From CAYXWH01 sp964468755 (GTDB taxonomy: Bacteria; Chloroflexota; Dehalococcoidia; Dehalococcoidales; RBG-16-60-22): a stretch of 27,300 nt of DNA. This document shows, piece by piece, positions 6,206 through 14,345 of this stretch (positions within the stretch are counted from its first letter, which is position 1; the number at the start of each line of letters is the position of its first letter). The notes under the pieces were generated by a model, which searched no databases, had not been told where the DNA came from, and worked only from the letters and a program-made list of their open reading frames with translations. The stretch spans positions 1-27,300 of the forward strand of contig CAYXWH010000018.1 of NCBI GenBank assembly GCA_964468755.1, read 5' to 3'. The position numbers and the translations under genes were made by a program.

Positions 6206-7057
6206 TTGACAGAAGATTCATTGCTGGCGCAGACCAGAAGGCTGTTGCGCCAGTCCGGTCTCAGGGCAAGAAAGGGCCTGGGGCAACACTTCCTGGTTGA
6301 CCGGACGGTACTGCCGGTAATCATTTCCGCCGCGGGGCTATCCGCCAGCGATACCGTCATCGAGGTGGGACCGGGACTGGGCATACTGACCCGGGAGCTG
6401 GCGAAGAACGCCGGGCGGATAATCGCCGTGGAACTCGATGACCGTCTCGCCGATACCCTGGAAAAAACATTCGCCTCCGCCGGCAATGTCTCCGTGGTCA
6501 ACCGGAATATTCTGGATATTGCCCCGTCATCGGTGACCGACCGCCCCTACAAGGTGGTGGCCAATCTCCCCTACTACATCACCTCGCCGGTGCTCCGCCA
6601 TTTCCTGGAAGCCGCCGTAAAGCCACAGCGAATGGTACTCATGGTGCAGAAGGCGGTGGCTGAAGTAATCGCCGCCGAGCCCGGCAAGCGGAGCCTGCTG
6701 AGCATCAGCGTGCTGTTCTATGGAAAACCGGAAATCATCCGGTACGTGCCCGCCCGGTCTTTCTACCCGGTACCGGAGGTTGATTCGGCAATAATCAGGA
6801 TAGACCTGTACCCTCAGCCACCGGTAGCGGTAACCGATGAGACAAGCTTTTTCAATCTGGTGCGGGCCGGCTTCACCGCTTCCCGCAAGCAACTGGCCAA
6901 TTCCCTGGCGCAGGGTCTGCAGATCGAAAAGTCGGCAAGTCTATCCCTGCTGGAGCGGGCTCACATTGCCCCGCAGCGACGCGCCGAGACGCTCACCCTC
7001 GACGAGTGGGCGCAATTGTGGCAGGTATTCCGGGAGGAAAGGGACCGGCAATGCTGA
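6206..7057 (+). CDS. ksgA: 16S rRNA (adenine1518-N6/adenine1519-N6)-dimethyltransferase
   Basis: KsgA (RsmA) dimethylates two adjacent adenines in the 3'-terminal hairpin of 16S rRNA and acts as a late checkpoint in small-subunit assembly. The 283-residue protein shows K-G-L-G-Q-H-F-L at 23-30, the SAM-binding motif V-I-E-V-G-P-G-L-G at 51-59, V-E-L-D-D-R (motif II), and the catalytic N-L-P-Y-Y-I-T at 120-126. The start is a TTG at 6206, preceded by AGAAGG at a seven-base distance; no ATG lies before the conserved N-terminus. The last seven bases overlap the start of ispE. The SRP RNA lies immediately upstream and may share its transcript. Confidence 0.95.
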   Translation: MTEDSLLAQTRRLLRQSGLRARKGLGQHFLVDRTVLPVIISAAGLSASDTVIEVGPGLGILTRELAKNAGRIIAVELDDRLADTLEKTFASAGNVSVVNRNILDIAPSSVTDRPYKVVANLPYYITSPVLRHFLEAAVKPQRMVLMVQKAVAEVIAAEPGKRSLLSISVLFYGKPEIIRYVPARSFYPVPEVDSAIIRIDLYPQPPVAVTDETSFFNLVRAGFTASRKQLANSLAQGLQIEKSASLSLLERAHIAPQRRAETLTLDEWAQLWQVFREERDRQC

Positions 7058-7911
7058 CGGTGAGCGCGCCCGCCAAGCTGAACCTCACCCTCGAGGTGCT
7101 GGGCAGACGCCCCGATGGGTATCACGATATCCGCAGCGTCATACAGTCGATAAACCTCAGTGATAGCCTCACCCTGGCATTGAGCCGGGAACTGAAATTC
7201 CGGTCGAATGTACCCGACTGGACTGCCGAGCAGAGTCTGGTATCCCGGGCGGCACGAGTGCTGCAAGAAACCACCGCCTGTACCAGGGGAGCCGCCATCG
7301 AAGTCAGCAAGCGCATCCCGCTGCTCTCCGGACTGGGCGGTGACAGCAGCGACGCCGCGGCTACCCTGTACGGACTCAACCGGCTATGGGAACTGGAACT
7401 GCCGGAAGAAAAATTACTCGTGATGGCGGCAAGTCTCGGTTCCGATGTGCCATTCTTTCTCGCCGGCGGTACCGTGCTGGCTGAAGGCAGAGGCGAGGTA
7501 TTGACCCCGCTGCCCCCCATGCCCCGGATGTGGGCGGTGCTGGTCATTCCCGCTGTGCCCCGCGCTCCGGGAAAGACAAAAGGCATGTACCACCGCCTCA
7601 ATACCAGCCACTACAGCGATGGCCGGATTACCGAAAAACTGGTGGCGGTGCTGCGGGAAAGAACGGAATTCACGCCGTCACTGCTGTTCAACACCTTTGA
7701 GAATGTGGCGTTTACCCCGCGCTCGGAGATAAAGCTGTTCCGCGACCACCTGATAAAAATGGGGGCGGACAACGTGCACCTGGCTGGCTCGGGACCGGCG
7801 CTGTTCACGCTACTCAAGGACAAGGGACCGGCTGAGGAACTAGTTACCCGCTGCCGGCAGCAGGGCATGGAAACGTATCTGGCGGAGACGACGACCACCA
7901 ATGAGCATTAG
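7051..7911 (+). CDS. ispE: 4-diphosphocytidyl-2-C-methyl-D-erythritol kinase
   Basis: IspE phosphorylates CDP-methylerythritol at the 2-hydroxyl with ATP in the MEP pathway of isoprenoid synthesis. The 286-residue protein is a GHMP kinase: it starts with V-S-A-P-A-K-L-N-L-T-L and D-G-Y-H-D-I, has the phosphate-binding loop P-L-L-S-G-L-G-G-D-S-S-D-A-A at about 90-103, and G-S-G-P-A-L-F near the C-terminus. The third glycine of the usual G-G-G-S-S is aspartate (D98). The ATG at 7051 overlaps the ksgA stop codon, with GAGGAAAG just upstream, so the pair is likely translationally coupled. Its stop overlaps by three bases the stop of the convergent CCA enzyme gene. Confidence 0.94.
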   Translation: MLTVSAPAKLNLTLEVLGRRPDGYHDIRSVIQSINLSDSLTLALSRELKFRSNVPDWTAEQSLVSRAARVLQETTACTRGAAIEVSKRIPLLSGLGGDSSDAAATLYGLNRLWELELPEEKLLVMAASLGSDVPFFLAGGTVLAEGRGEVLTPLPPMPRMWAVLVIPAVPRAPGKTKGMYHRLNTSHYSDGRITEKLVAVLRERTEFTPSLLFNTFENVAFTPRSEIKLFRDHLIKMGADNVHLAGSGPALFTLLKDKGPAEELVTRCRQQGMETYLAETTTTNEH

Positions 7912-8773
7912 CCGTTGATTTTCTCCCCCCACCCCCTGACACACTCCTCTTCGTCCTTTTTGCTCTTTACCTCACCGTCCAGCCGGGCATTGCGGAGCCG
8001 GTTCAANNNNNNNNNNNNNNNNNNNNNNNNNNNNNNNNNNNNNNNNNNNNNNNNNNNNNNNNNNNNNNNNNNNNNNNNNNNNNNNNNNNNNNNNNNNNNN
8101 NNNNNNGCAAGACCAGCTCCAGCTCATGCCGGATACGGTCGCCGCTGACGGTATCCAGCCAGTCGATATCCCGCTTCAGCAAACTCAGGGTAGACGGCTC
8201 CAGCCTGAAGTCCAGCCGCTGCTCATAGCGAACGCCACGCCAGATGCGGGTGGCATCATCGATAAAGCTTTTTTGGTGAAGCACCCGGATAAACCGCTTG
8301 GCCAGGTCATCCCGGCCCCGGTGCGGGTCAAGGATACTACCGTACCGGTCGGGGCTAAGCTCCACAGCGATGGCATTGATGGTAAAGTCGCGGCGGACAA
8401 GGTCATCGCTGATGGAACCGGGCTGTACCGCGGGTAATGCCCCGGGCCTGGCATACGTCTCCAGTCGAGCCGTTGCCAGGTCAACGCTCCACCCACCCCA
8501 CCGCAGTCCGGCAGTGCCGAAGCGGGGATGGGTAACCAGTTTCATTTCACTGCCGCCAGCCAGCTCCTTCGCCAGCGCGATAGCATCACCCTCGACCACC
8601 AGGTCGAGGTCAAGGTTGGGGCGCCCCAGGAGCAGGTCTCGCACCACTCCACCCACCAGATACAGCCGCAGCCCCCGTTGCCGGGCTGCCTCGCCAGCAG
8701 CGTGTAGCCAGCCGCTCAACTCCCCGGGCAACTGCCCCTGTATTGATTCCGCCAGATTGTTCACTTCGGACAT
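7908..8773 (-). CDS. cca: CCA tRNA nucleotidyltransferase / poly(A) polymerase family, interrupted by an assembly gap
   Basis: This enzyme adds or repairs the 3'-terminal CCA of tRNA. The N-terminal part (8107-8773, 222 residues) has the polymerase-beta head: L-V-G-G-V-V-R-D-L-L-L-G, the metal-binding L-D-L-D-L-V-V, and R-R-D-F-T-I-N-A-I-A. The 100 N at 8007-8106 then hide the middle. Beyond them the minus strand is open from 8006 to a TAA at 7908-7910, and its 32 residues include R-N-A-R-L-D-G-E-V-K-S-K-K-D-E, which fits the C-terminus of bacterial CCA enzymes. A typical length of about 400-450 residues means that far more than 100 bases are missing. AGGAGG lies close (three bases) before the ATG. 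Confidence 0.88.
8007..8106. other. Assembly gap, 100 N
   Basis: A run of exactly 100 N inside the CCA nucleotidyltransferase gene. The round number suggests a placeholder of unknown true length. Confidence 0.99.
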
Positions 8774-8803
8774 ATCCCTCCTGCCAATCCTGTCGCAGTC
8801 CGC

Positions 8804-8812
8804 ATTATAGCA
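8804..8812 (-). promoter_or_regulatory. Extended -10 promoter of the CCA enzyme gene
   Basis: The minus strand reads TGCTATAAT, identical to the box before thiL. Here it lies 30 bases before the ATG, leaving room for a short leader with AGGAGG. No clear -35 box is seen. Confidence 0.6.
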
Positions 8813-8834
8813 CAGGTTATCCCAAATTATTGAG

Positions 8835-9749
8835 TTACATCAGGTAAATAATGGCTATTCCGCCGACAATCATGGCTGTCGCCATCAGCCTGACTACCAG
8901 CACACCCTTGCTGGTGGATTTTATCAGGAAATCGGGCAGGAACCGGCCCAGAATGAGGCTGTAGACGGCGACGAAGATGGGTCGACTGCCCACTATCGTG
9001 GAAACCAGAGAAACCGGGCCCCGCTCTATTGCCCAGAATGAACACACGATTCCTACCGGCGCTATCGCTTCATTGAAAAGTAACAGCCCCAGTGATGAGT
9101 TTCTCCGTGGCATGTCCCGCAAACTCCTCAGCACCTGAGGGCGCAGTGAGAAAAGCAGGAAAATGACCGACATGCAAATCGCTGCCAGAGAGAAGCCATT
9201 CCAGAAGGAGATAGTGTTCAGGGCATATTTACTGGCGATATCGCCGAGGGCAATACACAGGCTGGAAACAAACAGCAGGAGAAACGGTCTGCCCACCGAA
9301 CCGGTCACCCCGGGAGGGCGCTTCTCCACAGAGATAATAACCGCCCCCGCCACCACCACCAGTATCGCCAGCCACTGGAGATAACCCAGTGTCTCCCCCA
9401 GCAAGGGCACTGCCATAATCGCCACTAAAACCGGGTAGGTATAGACCACCGGCACTACCCGGGATACTTCCTCCCGGGTAAGCAGGTTGAACATAAGAAG
9501 AACCGCAACAGTACGCAGTATCCCCGACGCTGCTGCCGCCAGCACCGGCCAGATGCCAACACCCGCTGGCAGCGGGAAAACAGCCAGTGTGACGAGTCCA
9601 TAACACAGGTGCAGTACCCCAGCCGGGAGCAGCAATGCCCGCAGGCTGGGCATCCGCCGGGAGATGAGGTGGCTGTCAAGGACACTTACTATCCCCATGA
9701 TAGCGGCACTCAGTACCGCCATGCTTGCCCAGTTCACCAGTAACGGCAC
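8835..9749 (-). CDS. EamA/DMT-superfamily membrane transporter
   Basis: The 304-residue protein consists of about ten hydrophobic segments arranged as two similar five-helix halves, as in EamA-type drug/metabolite exporters. Typical signs are the first-half motif G-E-T-L-G-Y-L-Q-W-L-A-I-L-V-V-V-A-G at the end of repeat one and a charged loop in mid-protein (E-K-R-P-P-G-V-T-G). The transported substrate cannot be inferred. The start is the GTG at 9749: the codon directly before it is an in-frame TGA, so the protein cannot extend into the adjacent gap. The ribosome binding site is weak, and internal starts such as the ATG at 9722 remain possible. A preceding gene may be hidden in the gap. Confidence 0.82.
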   Translation of the reverse strand: MPLLVNWASMAVLSAAIMGIVSVLDSHLISRRMPSLRALLLPAGVLHLCYGLVTLAVFPLPAGVGIWPVLAAAASGILRTVAVLLMFNLLTREEVSRVVPVVYTYPVLVAIMAVPLLGETLGYLQWLAILVVVAGAVIISVEKRPPGVTGSVGRPFLLLFVSSLCIALGDIASKYALNTISFWNGFSLAAICMSVIFLLFSLRPQVLRSLRDMPRRNSSLGLLLFNEAIAPVGIVCSFWAIERGPVSLVSTIVGSRPIFVAVYSLILGRFLPDFLIKSTSKGVLVVRLMATAMIVGGIAIIYLM

Positions 9750-9758
9750 TCACTTTCT

Positions 9759-9858
9759 NNNNNNNNNNNNNNNNNNNNNNNNNNNNNNNNNNNNNNNNNN
9801 NNNNNNNNNNNNNNNNNNNNNNNNNNNNNNNNNNNNNNNNNNNNNNNNNNNNNNNNNN
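9759..9858. other. Assembly gap, 100 N
   Basis: A second run of exactly 100 N, between the divergently oriented EamA transporter gene and a kinase gene whose 5' end it removes. Confidence 0.99.
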
Positions 9859-10273
9859 GGGGCTTGCGCTGAACGAGCATAATGAACGCCAGGCAAGAGA
9901 GCTTCTCCGCCAAGAGCACGGGATGGACGCTTATGCCAGGCTGAACCTGCCGAGGATTGAAAAAGCGCTGACCGGTTCCAGCGTGGTAATCGACGGGATG
10001 TATTCCTGGGAGGAGTACACTTTCTTGAAGAACCGCTACGGGAACGATTTTTTGGTGATCGCCGTCTGGGCAGCGCCGGAAGCGAGATACGCCCGCTTGA
10101 CGGAAAGGCAAGACCGGGGTCTGACCGTGAAAGAAGCCGCCAGCCGCGACCGGGCGGAAATAGAGAACCTCAACAAAGGCGGGCCGATTGCCATGGCGGA
10201 TTTCACCATCCTGAATGATTCCTCCCTGGCTGACCTGCGGGAGGCGACGGAAAGGGTTATCGCCAGTATATGA
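9859..10273 (+). CDS. UPF0200 / dephospho-CoA kinase-like P-loop protein, 5' end missing
   Basis: The frame enters from the gap and runs 137 residues to the TGA at 10271-10273. It contains R-Q-E-H-G-M-D-A-Y-A-R-L, V-V-I-D-G-M-Y-S-W-E-E-Y, F-L-V-I-A-V-W-A-A-P-E-A-R-Y-x-R-L, a S-R-D-R-A-E-I-E-N-L-N-K-G-G segment and A-M-A-D-F-T-I-L-N-D. This order matches UPF0200/MJ1399-like proteins, AAA-type P-loop kinases related to dephospho-CoA and adenylate kinases. The first ~40 residues, including the P-loop, lie in the gap, so activity cannot be judged. The stop overlaps the start of the dCMP deaminase gene, so the two are probably cotranslated. The substrate is unknown. Confidence 0.8.
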
Positions 10274-10746
10274 TGAAACGACCCGACATCGATGAGTATT
10301 TTCTGAAAATTGCCTCGGTGGTTGCCGAGCGCTCCACCTGCCGCCGGCACCATATTGGTGCGGTAGCGGTAAAAAACAAGCACATCCTGTCTACCGGCTA
10401 TAACGGCGCTCCCGCCGGACTGAAAGACTGTCTGGAACTGGGCTGTCTCAGAGATGAGCTGGCGATACCATCCGGGACAAGACATGAAGTCTGCCGGGCA
10501 ATCCATGCCGAGCAGAACGTCATTATCCAGGCAAGCCTGCACGGCGTCAGCCTTGAGGGCAGCACCATCTACTGCACACATACGCCGTGCATCCTCTGCG
10601 CCAAGATGCTGGCTAATGCCAAGATAAAACGGTTTGTCAGCTTTCGCAAATACAATGACGACGAATTCGTCAAGCTGTTCCGGGAAGCCGGCATCGAGGT
10701 GGATATCAGGGAACGACCGCCATCGGCAATAAGCTACCTGGACTAG
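10270..10746 (+). CDS. dCMP deaminase / ComE-type zinc deaminase
   Basis: The 158-residue protein belongs to the cytidine/deoxycytidylate deaminase superfamily. The zinc site is H-A-E at 79-81, with the catalytic glutamate E81, and P-C-I-L-C at 106-110. A second Cys-rich region, T-C-R-R-H-H-I-G, and the Y-N-G-A-P segment are typical of bacterial dCMP deaminases, which make dUMP for thymidylate synthesis. ATG codons are tandem at 10270 and 10273; the first overlaps the stop codon of the preceding kinase gene (ATGA), so translation is likely coupled. The 3' end stops four bases from the convergent transketolase gene. Confidence 0.92.
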   Translation: MMKRPDIDEYFLKIASVVAERSTCRRHHIGAVAVKNKHILSTGYNGAPAGLKDCLELGCLRDELAIPSGTRHEVCRAIHAEQNVIIQASLHGVSLEGSTIYCTHTPCILCAKMLANAKIKRFVSFRKYNDDEFVKLFREAGIEVDIRERPPSAISYLD

Positions 10747-10750
10747 ACGG

Positions 10751-11695
10751 CTACCATTGCTTTCTTTTAATCACGGCATGGACGGCGCGGCAGATATCGC
10801 CCGCGGTCAGCCCGTACTTCTTGAGCAACTCGGCAGGTTTACCCGATGTGCCATAGACATCCTTAATCGCCACCATCTCCATCGGCACCGGACGTTTTCT
10901 GGCTATCACCCGGGCAACCATACTGCCCAGACCCCCGTGCTCCAGGTGCTCCTCAGCGGTAACAATGGCACCGGTATCCCTGGCCGCTCGAATGACCGCA
11001 GCTTCATCAATTGGCTTCAATGTGGACATGTTCAGCACCCGGCAGCTTACGCCATCTTCCTCCAGCTTGGCGGCAGCTTCCAGAGCGACAGCTACCATGA
11101 TACCCGTAGCGATGATGGTGGCCGCCGTACCCCGCCGCATAACCCGCGCCCTGCCTATCGTAAACCGGTAGTCGTTGCCGTGGACCAGCGGTAACTTGGG
11201 ACGGCATAACCTGATAAGGAACGGGCCTTCGGTGGCAGCCGCTGCCCTTACCGCCGCCGCCGCTTCAGTGGCATCCGCCGGGACAACAACGGTAAAGCCT
11301 GGTAGCGAGCAGGCAAGTGACAGGTCTTCAATAGCCTGGTGCGATGTCCCATCCTCACCCACGGTGACGCCGCCGTGAGTGGTCACCAGCTTGACGTTGA
11401 GCTTTGGCTGGGCAACTGCCATCCGAATCTGGTCAAAACAGCGACCGGGGGCAAAAACGGCAAAGGTGCTGGCAAAGGGAACCTTGCCGGATGCCGCCAG
11501 ACCGGCGGCGATACCCACCATATTTTGCTCGGCAATACCGCATTCAAAGGCACGGTCAGGAAACTCAGCAACAAAGTATTTGGTCATGGTCGACTGGCAC
11601 AGGTCAGCATCAAGCACCACGACATCCGGGTTTTCTCTGCCTAGCTCGACCAGCGTTTTGCCATAGGCTTCCCGCAGGGAAACATCGGTTGACAT
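10751..11695 (-). CDS. Transketolase, C-terminal subunit
   Basis: Transketolase moves two-carbon units between sugar phosphates using thiamine diphosphate. This 314-residue subunit supplies the pyrimidine-binding (Pyr) domain and the C-terminal domain. It shows R-A-F-E-C-G-I-A-E-Q-N-M-V-G-I-A-A-G-L-A at about 48-67, including the glutamate that activates the cofactor, T-H-G-G-V-T-V-G-E-D-G-x-S-H-Q, and a C-terminal G-G-L-G-S-M-V-A motif. The split into two genes is common in archaea and several bacterial phyla. The ATG at 11695 lies one base after the stop codon of the N-terminal subunit gene. Its 3' end converges on the dCMP deaminase gene. Confidence 0.93.
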   Translation of the reverse strand: MSTDVSLREAYGKTLVELGRENPDVVVLDADLCQSTMTKYFVAEFPDRAFECGIAEQNMVGIAAGLAASGKVPFASTFAVFAPGRCFDQIRMAVAQPKLNVKLVTTHGGVTVGEDGTSHQAIEDLSLACSLPGFTVVVPADATEAAAAVRAAAATEGPFLIRLCRPKLPLVHGNDYRFTIGRARVMRRGTAATIIATGIMVAVALEAAAKLEEDGVSCRVLNMSTLKPIDEAAVIRAARDTGAIVTAEEHLEHGGLGSMVARVIARKRPVPMEMVAIKDVYGTSGKPAELLKKYGLTAGDICRAVHAVIKRKQW

Positions 11696-11696
11696 C

Positions 11697-12599
11697 TTAT
11701 GCCAGCTCCTTCAGGGCTTGCTCCACCTCTTCGGCGCTGAGGGCTTTGCCGTGAAACGCAGCCTGGTTCTCCATAAAGCTGACTCCCTTGCCCTTGATGG
11801 TATGGGCAATAATAACCGCGGGTTGTCCTTTTATCCTTTTCGCCTCATTAAAGGCGGCTAAAAGCTGACTGAAATCATGGCCGTCAACCTCAAAAACGTG
11901 CCAGCCGAAGGCGGCCCACTTCTGATTCAATGGCTCCAGGTTCATCACGTCACAATTCCAGCCGTCTATCTGCTGTCCGTTATTATCCACTATCGCCACC
12001 AGGTTATCCAGTTTAAAGTGAGCCGCAGCCATGGCAGCTTCCCACACCTGACCCTCATCGCATTCCCCGTCTCCCAGCAAAACATAGGTGCGATAGTGCT
12101 GCCGGTTCAGGCGGCCCGCCAGAGCTACCCCGATACTGAAGGACAGCCCCTGCCCCAGACTTCCCGACGACATCTCTACTCCCGGGGTGGCGGTCCGGTC
12201 GGCATGGCCCTGAAGCCGGCTGCCCAGCTGACGGAGCGTCATAAGCTCTTTAACCGGGAAATAACCACACTCGGCTAAAACTGCATAAAGTACCGGGGCG
12301 GCGTGCCCCTTACTCAGGATAAACCGGTCCCGGCCCTCCCATCGCGGGGCTTCCGGACGGTGGCGTAATACCTTGAAGTAGAGAGCGCTCACGATTTCCA
12401 CCGCCGACAATGAGCCACCCGGATGTCCGCTGCCTGCCTTCCCCAGCATAGTGACAATGTGGCGGCGTATCTTGCTGGCGATTCCCGGCAAATCCTCAAG
12501 GGAAAGGGATTTTACGGTCGCTTCATAAGACGAAAAAACCCCGGCACTGGAACTATCTGCCGAGGCTGATGATGAATCACTAAATTTTGATAACGACAT
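11697..12599 (-). CDS. Transketolase, N-terminal subunit
   Basis: This subunit of 300 residues carries the diphosphate-binding (PP) domain of the split transketolase. The thiamine diphosphate motif is clear: G-D-G-E-C-D-E-G-Q at about 176-184, ending in D-N-N near 205-207. Other family motifs are G-K-A-G-S-G-H-P-G-G-S-L-S, L-S-K-G-H-A-A-P and S-S-G-S-L-G-Q-G-L. The first ~20 residues are an unusual serine-rich stretch not expected in the fold. I start at the ATG at 12599, with AGAGG five bases upstream; a GTG six bases earlier (12605) is less likely. It is the first gene of a two-gene unit with the C-terminal subunit. Confidence 0.93.
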   Translation of the reverse strand: MSLSKFSDSSSASADSSSAGVFSSYEATVKSLSLEDLPGIASKIRRHIVTMLGKAGSGHPGGSLSAVEIVSALYFKVLRHRPEAPRWEGRDRFILSKGHAAPVLYAVLAECGYFPVKELMTLRQLGSRLQGHADRTATPGVEMSSGSLGQGLSFSIGVALAGRLNRQHYRTYVLLGDGECDEGQVWEAAMAAAHFKLDNLVAIVDNNGQQIDGWNCDVMNLEPLNQKWAAFGWHVFEVDGHDFSQLLAAFNEAKRIKGQPAVIIAHTIKGKGVSFMENQAAFHGKALSAEEVEQALKELA

Positions 12600-12622
12600 T
12601 GGCACCTCTTCTAACCTGTACT

Positions 12623-12628
12623 ATTATA
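12623..12628 (-). promoter_or_regulatory. -10 box for the transketolase genes
   Basis: The minus strand has a perfect TATAAT 23 bases before the ATG, leaving room for a short leader and AGAGG. I see no good -35 box. The rplY promoter lies back to back with it. Confidence 0.5.
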
Positions 12629-12654
12629 TAATAATTCGTTATCTCACGTCTACG

Positions 12655-12683
12655 TTGATTTTCCCGCTCATATATGCTTAAAT
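12655..12683 (+). promoter_or_regulatory. Promoter of rplY
   Basis: TTGATT (12655-12660), a 17-base spacer and TTAAAT (12678-12683). Transcription would start near 12690, just before the AAAGGAG at 12695-12701 and the ATG at 12710. Confidence 0.55.
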
Positions 12684-12709
12684 TTATATGGTAGAAAGGA
12701 GATGAACCG

Positions 12710-13381
12710 ATGACTGATACGTTGAAATTGAAAGCCAGCAATCGCGAAATAATGAGGAAAAAGACCCGGTTCCTGCGCCGCCAGGGGATAACTCCGGTTC
12801 ACCTCTTCGGACACAGCCTAAAATCGCAAGCGCTCCAGTGTGACACCACTGAGCTGCAGCACATTATTGCTCAGGCAGGAATGACCCGTCCGCTCAGCCT
12901 GGAAATTGACGAGGAAAAACGACCGCGCAACGTGATTATCCGTGAAGTCCAGCGCGACCCCATCAGCTGGCAGGTCTTCCATGTTGACTTTTATCAGATG
13001 AGAAAAGGCGAAAAGATAAAGATTGAGGTGCCCATCGTGCTGGTCGGGGAAGCCCCGGCAATGAAGGGGAAGGGACGGATGCTGACCCACGGTATTACCA
13101 GCCTCAGCATCGATTGTATGCCGGACAATATACCGGCACAGATAGAAGTAGACATCAGCCAGCTGGAGGAAGCGGAGCAGGCAATTCACGTCAAGGATAT
13201 TGCGCTTGACCCGGAGATTACGGTTCATGCCGACCCGGAGCAAATGGTAGCCAAAATCAGTGAAGCGCTAGTCAGGGAAGTGGTCGAGGAAGTGCCGGCA
13301 GAAGAGGGAGAGGTAGTGGCCGAGGTTGCCCCGGAAGCAGCACCGGCTGCTGAAAAACCGGGGGAGCCAACGACTGAGTAA
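12710..13381 (+). CDS. rplY: Ribosomal protein bL25, long Ctc/TL5 form
   Basis: bL25 binds 5S rRNA in the large ribosomal subunit. The 223-residue protein is the long form. Its N-terminal 5S-binding domain (about 1-95) includes T-P-V-H-L-F-G-H and Q-R-D-P-I-S-W-Q-V-F-H-V-D-F-Y-Q. A second beta domain (about 96-185) includes I-P-I/V-x-L-V-G-E-A-P and a V-D-I-S-Q-L-E motif. The tail after residue 188 is acidic and alanine/proline-rich (many E and A), as in Ctc proteins. AAAGGAG lies eight bases before the ATG and a promoter is visible upstream. A 53-base spacer separates it from the amidohydrolase gene, so the two may be cotranscribed. Confidence 0.95.
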   Translation: MTDTLKLKASNREIMRKKTRFLRRQGITPVHLFGHSLKSQALQCDTTELQHIIAQAGMTRPLSLEIDEEKRPRNVIIREVQRDPISWQVFHVDFYQMRKGEKIKIEVPIVLVGEAPAMKGKGRMLTHGITSLSIDCMPDNIPAQIEVDISQLEEAEQAIHVKDIALDPEITVHADPEQMVAKISEALVREVVEEVPAEEGEVVAEVAPEAAPAAEKPGEPTTE

Positions 13382-13434
13382 GCCAGCAATCGGTAAGGAA
13401 GCCGCTTCGCCAGCCGATAATAGCCGTTACGATA

Positions 13435-14280
13435 ATGAGCATGGTAATCGACTTTCACACCCATGTTTTCTCCCCGGAGATAAACAAAAACCGCCGCCGC
13501 TACGCTGAACGGGACCCGTCTTTTGCCATGATTTACGCCAATGACAAGGCGAAGATGGCGACGGCGGATGAGCTTATCAACAGCATGGACCGGGACGGCG
13601 TTGATATGGCGGTCATCGCCAATTACGGCTGGACTACCCACGAGTTATGCGTTGAAACCAACGACTATATTCTGGAATCGATAGCCCGCTATCCAGGGCG
13701 GCTGGTCGGTTTCTGTTCGGTGCAGCCGCTGTCACCCGATGCGGCTATTGACGAGATTGAGCGTTGCGCCAGAGCCGGCATCAAGGGGATTGGTGAGCTC
13801 CGACCTGACATACAGATGCTCGATTTGGAACACCGGGATGCGCTGCAGCCTGTTGTCGAAGCCCTGCAAAAACTCGGCTTGACCCTGATGATACATGCCT
13901 CGGAGCCGGTCGGTCATCTCTATCCGGGCAAGGGGAGCGTGACCCCGGACATGATTTACCCCTTCATTGCCAATTTCCCCGACTTACCCCTCGTCTGCGC
14001 CCACTGGGGCGGTGGCTTGCCCTTTTACGCACTAATGCCCGAGGTGCGGCAGGCGATGGAAAATGTCTACTTTGATACCGCCGCCTCTCCCTTTCTCTAC
14101 AGTCCACAGATATATCAGCAGGTCATCCAGCTGGTCGGCGCCGACCGGATTCTTCTCGGCAGCGACTACCCGCTCATACCGCAGTCCCGTTACCTCAAGG
14201 ATATTGATTCGATAGATTTAACCGAAGACGAAAAAGGTATGATTTTGTCCGGCAATGCCCGCAGGCTGCTGGGTATCTAG
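13435..14280 (+). CDS. Amidohydrolase-2 family metal-dependent hydrolase
   Basis: The 281-residue protein is a TIM-barrel amidohydrolase of the PF04909 type. Metal-ligand positions are visible: H-T-H at 8-10 on strand 1, H154 in L-M-I-H-A-S-E, H190 in C-A-H-W-G-G-G, and D244 in L-G-S-D-Y-P. The family includes decarboxylases and lactone or amide hydrolases, and the exact reaction cannot be told. It has no signal peptide, so it acts in the cytoplasm. Two ATGs are possible (13435 and 13441); both lie upstream of the V-I-D-F-H-T-H strand. The ribosome binding site is weak. Confidence 0.88.
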   Translation: MSMVIDFHTHVFSPEINKNRRRYAERDPSFAMIYANDKAKMATADELINSMDRDGVDMAVIANYGWTTHELCVETNDYILESIARYPGRLVGFCSVQPLSPDAAIDEIERCARAGIKGIGELRPDIQMLDLEHRDALQPVVEALQKLGLTLMIHASEPVGHLYPGKGSVTPDMIYPFIANFPDLPLVCAHWGGGLPFYALMPEVRQAMENVYFDTAASPFLYSPQIYQQVIQLVGADRILLGSDYPLIPQSRYLKDIDSIDLTEDEKGMILSGNARRLLGI

Positions 14281-14345
14281 GGATGAGTATCAGGATGAAT
14301 TAGCCATAATGAAGCCGGTACCGGCCAGGACAGTCGGAAATTGAA

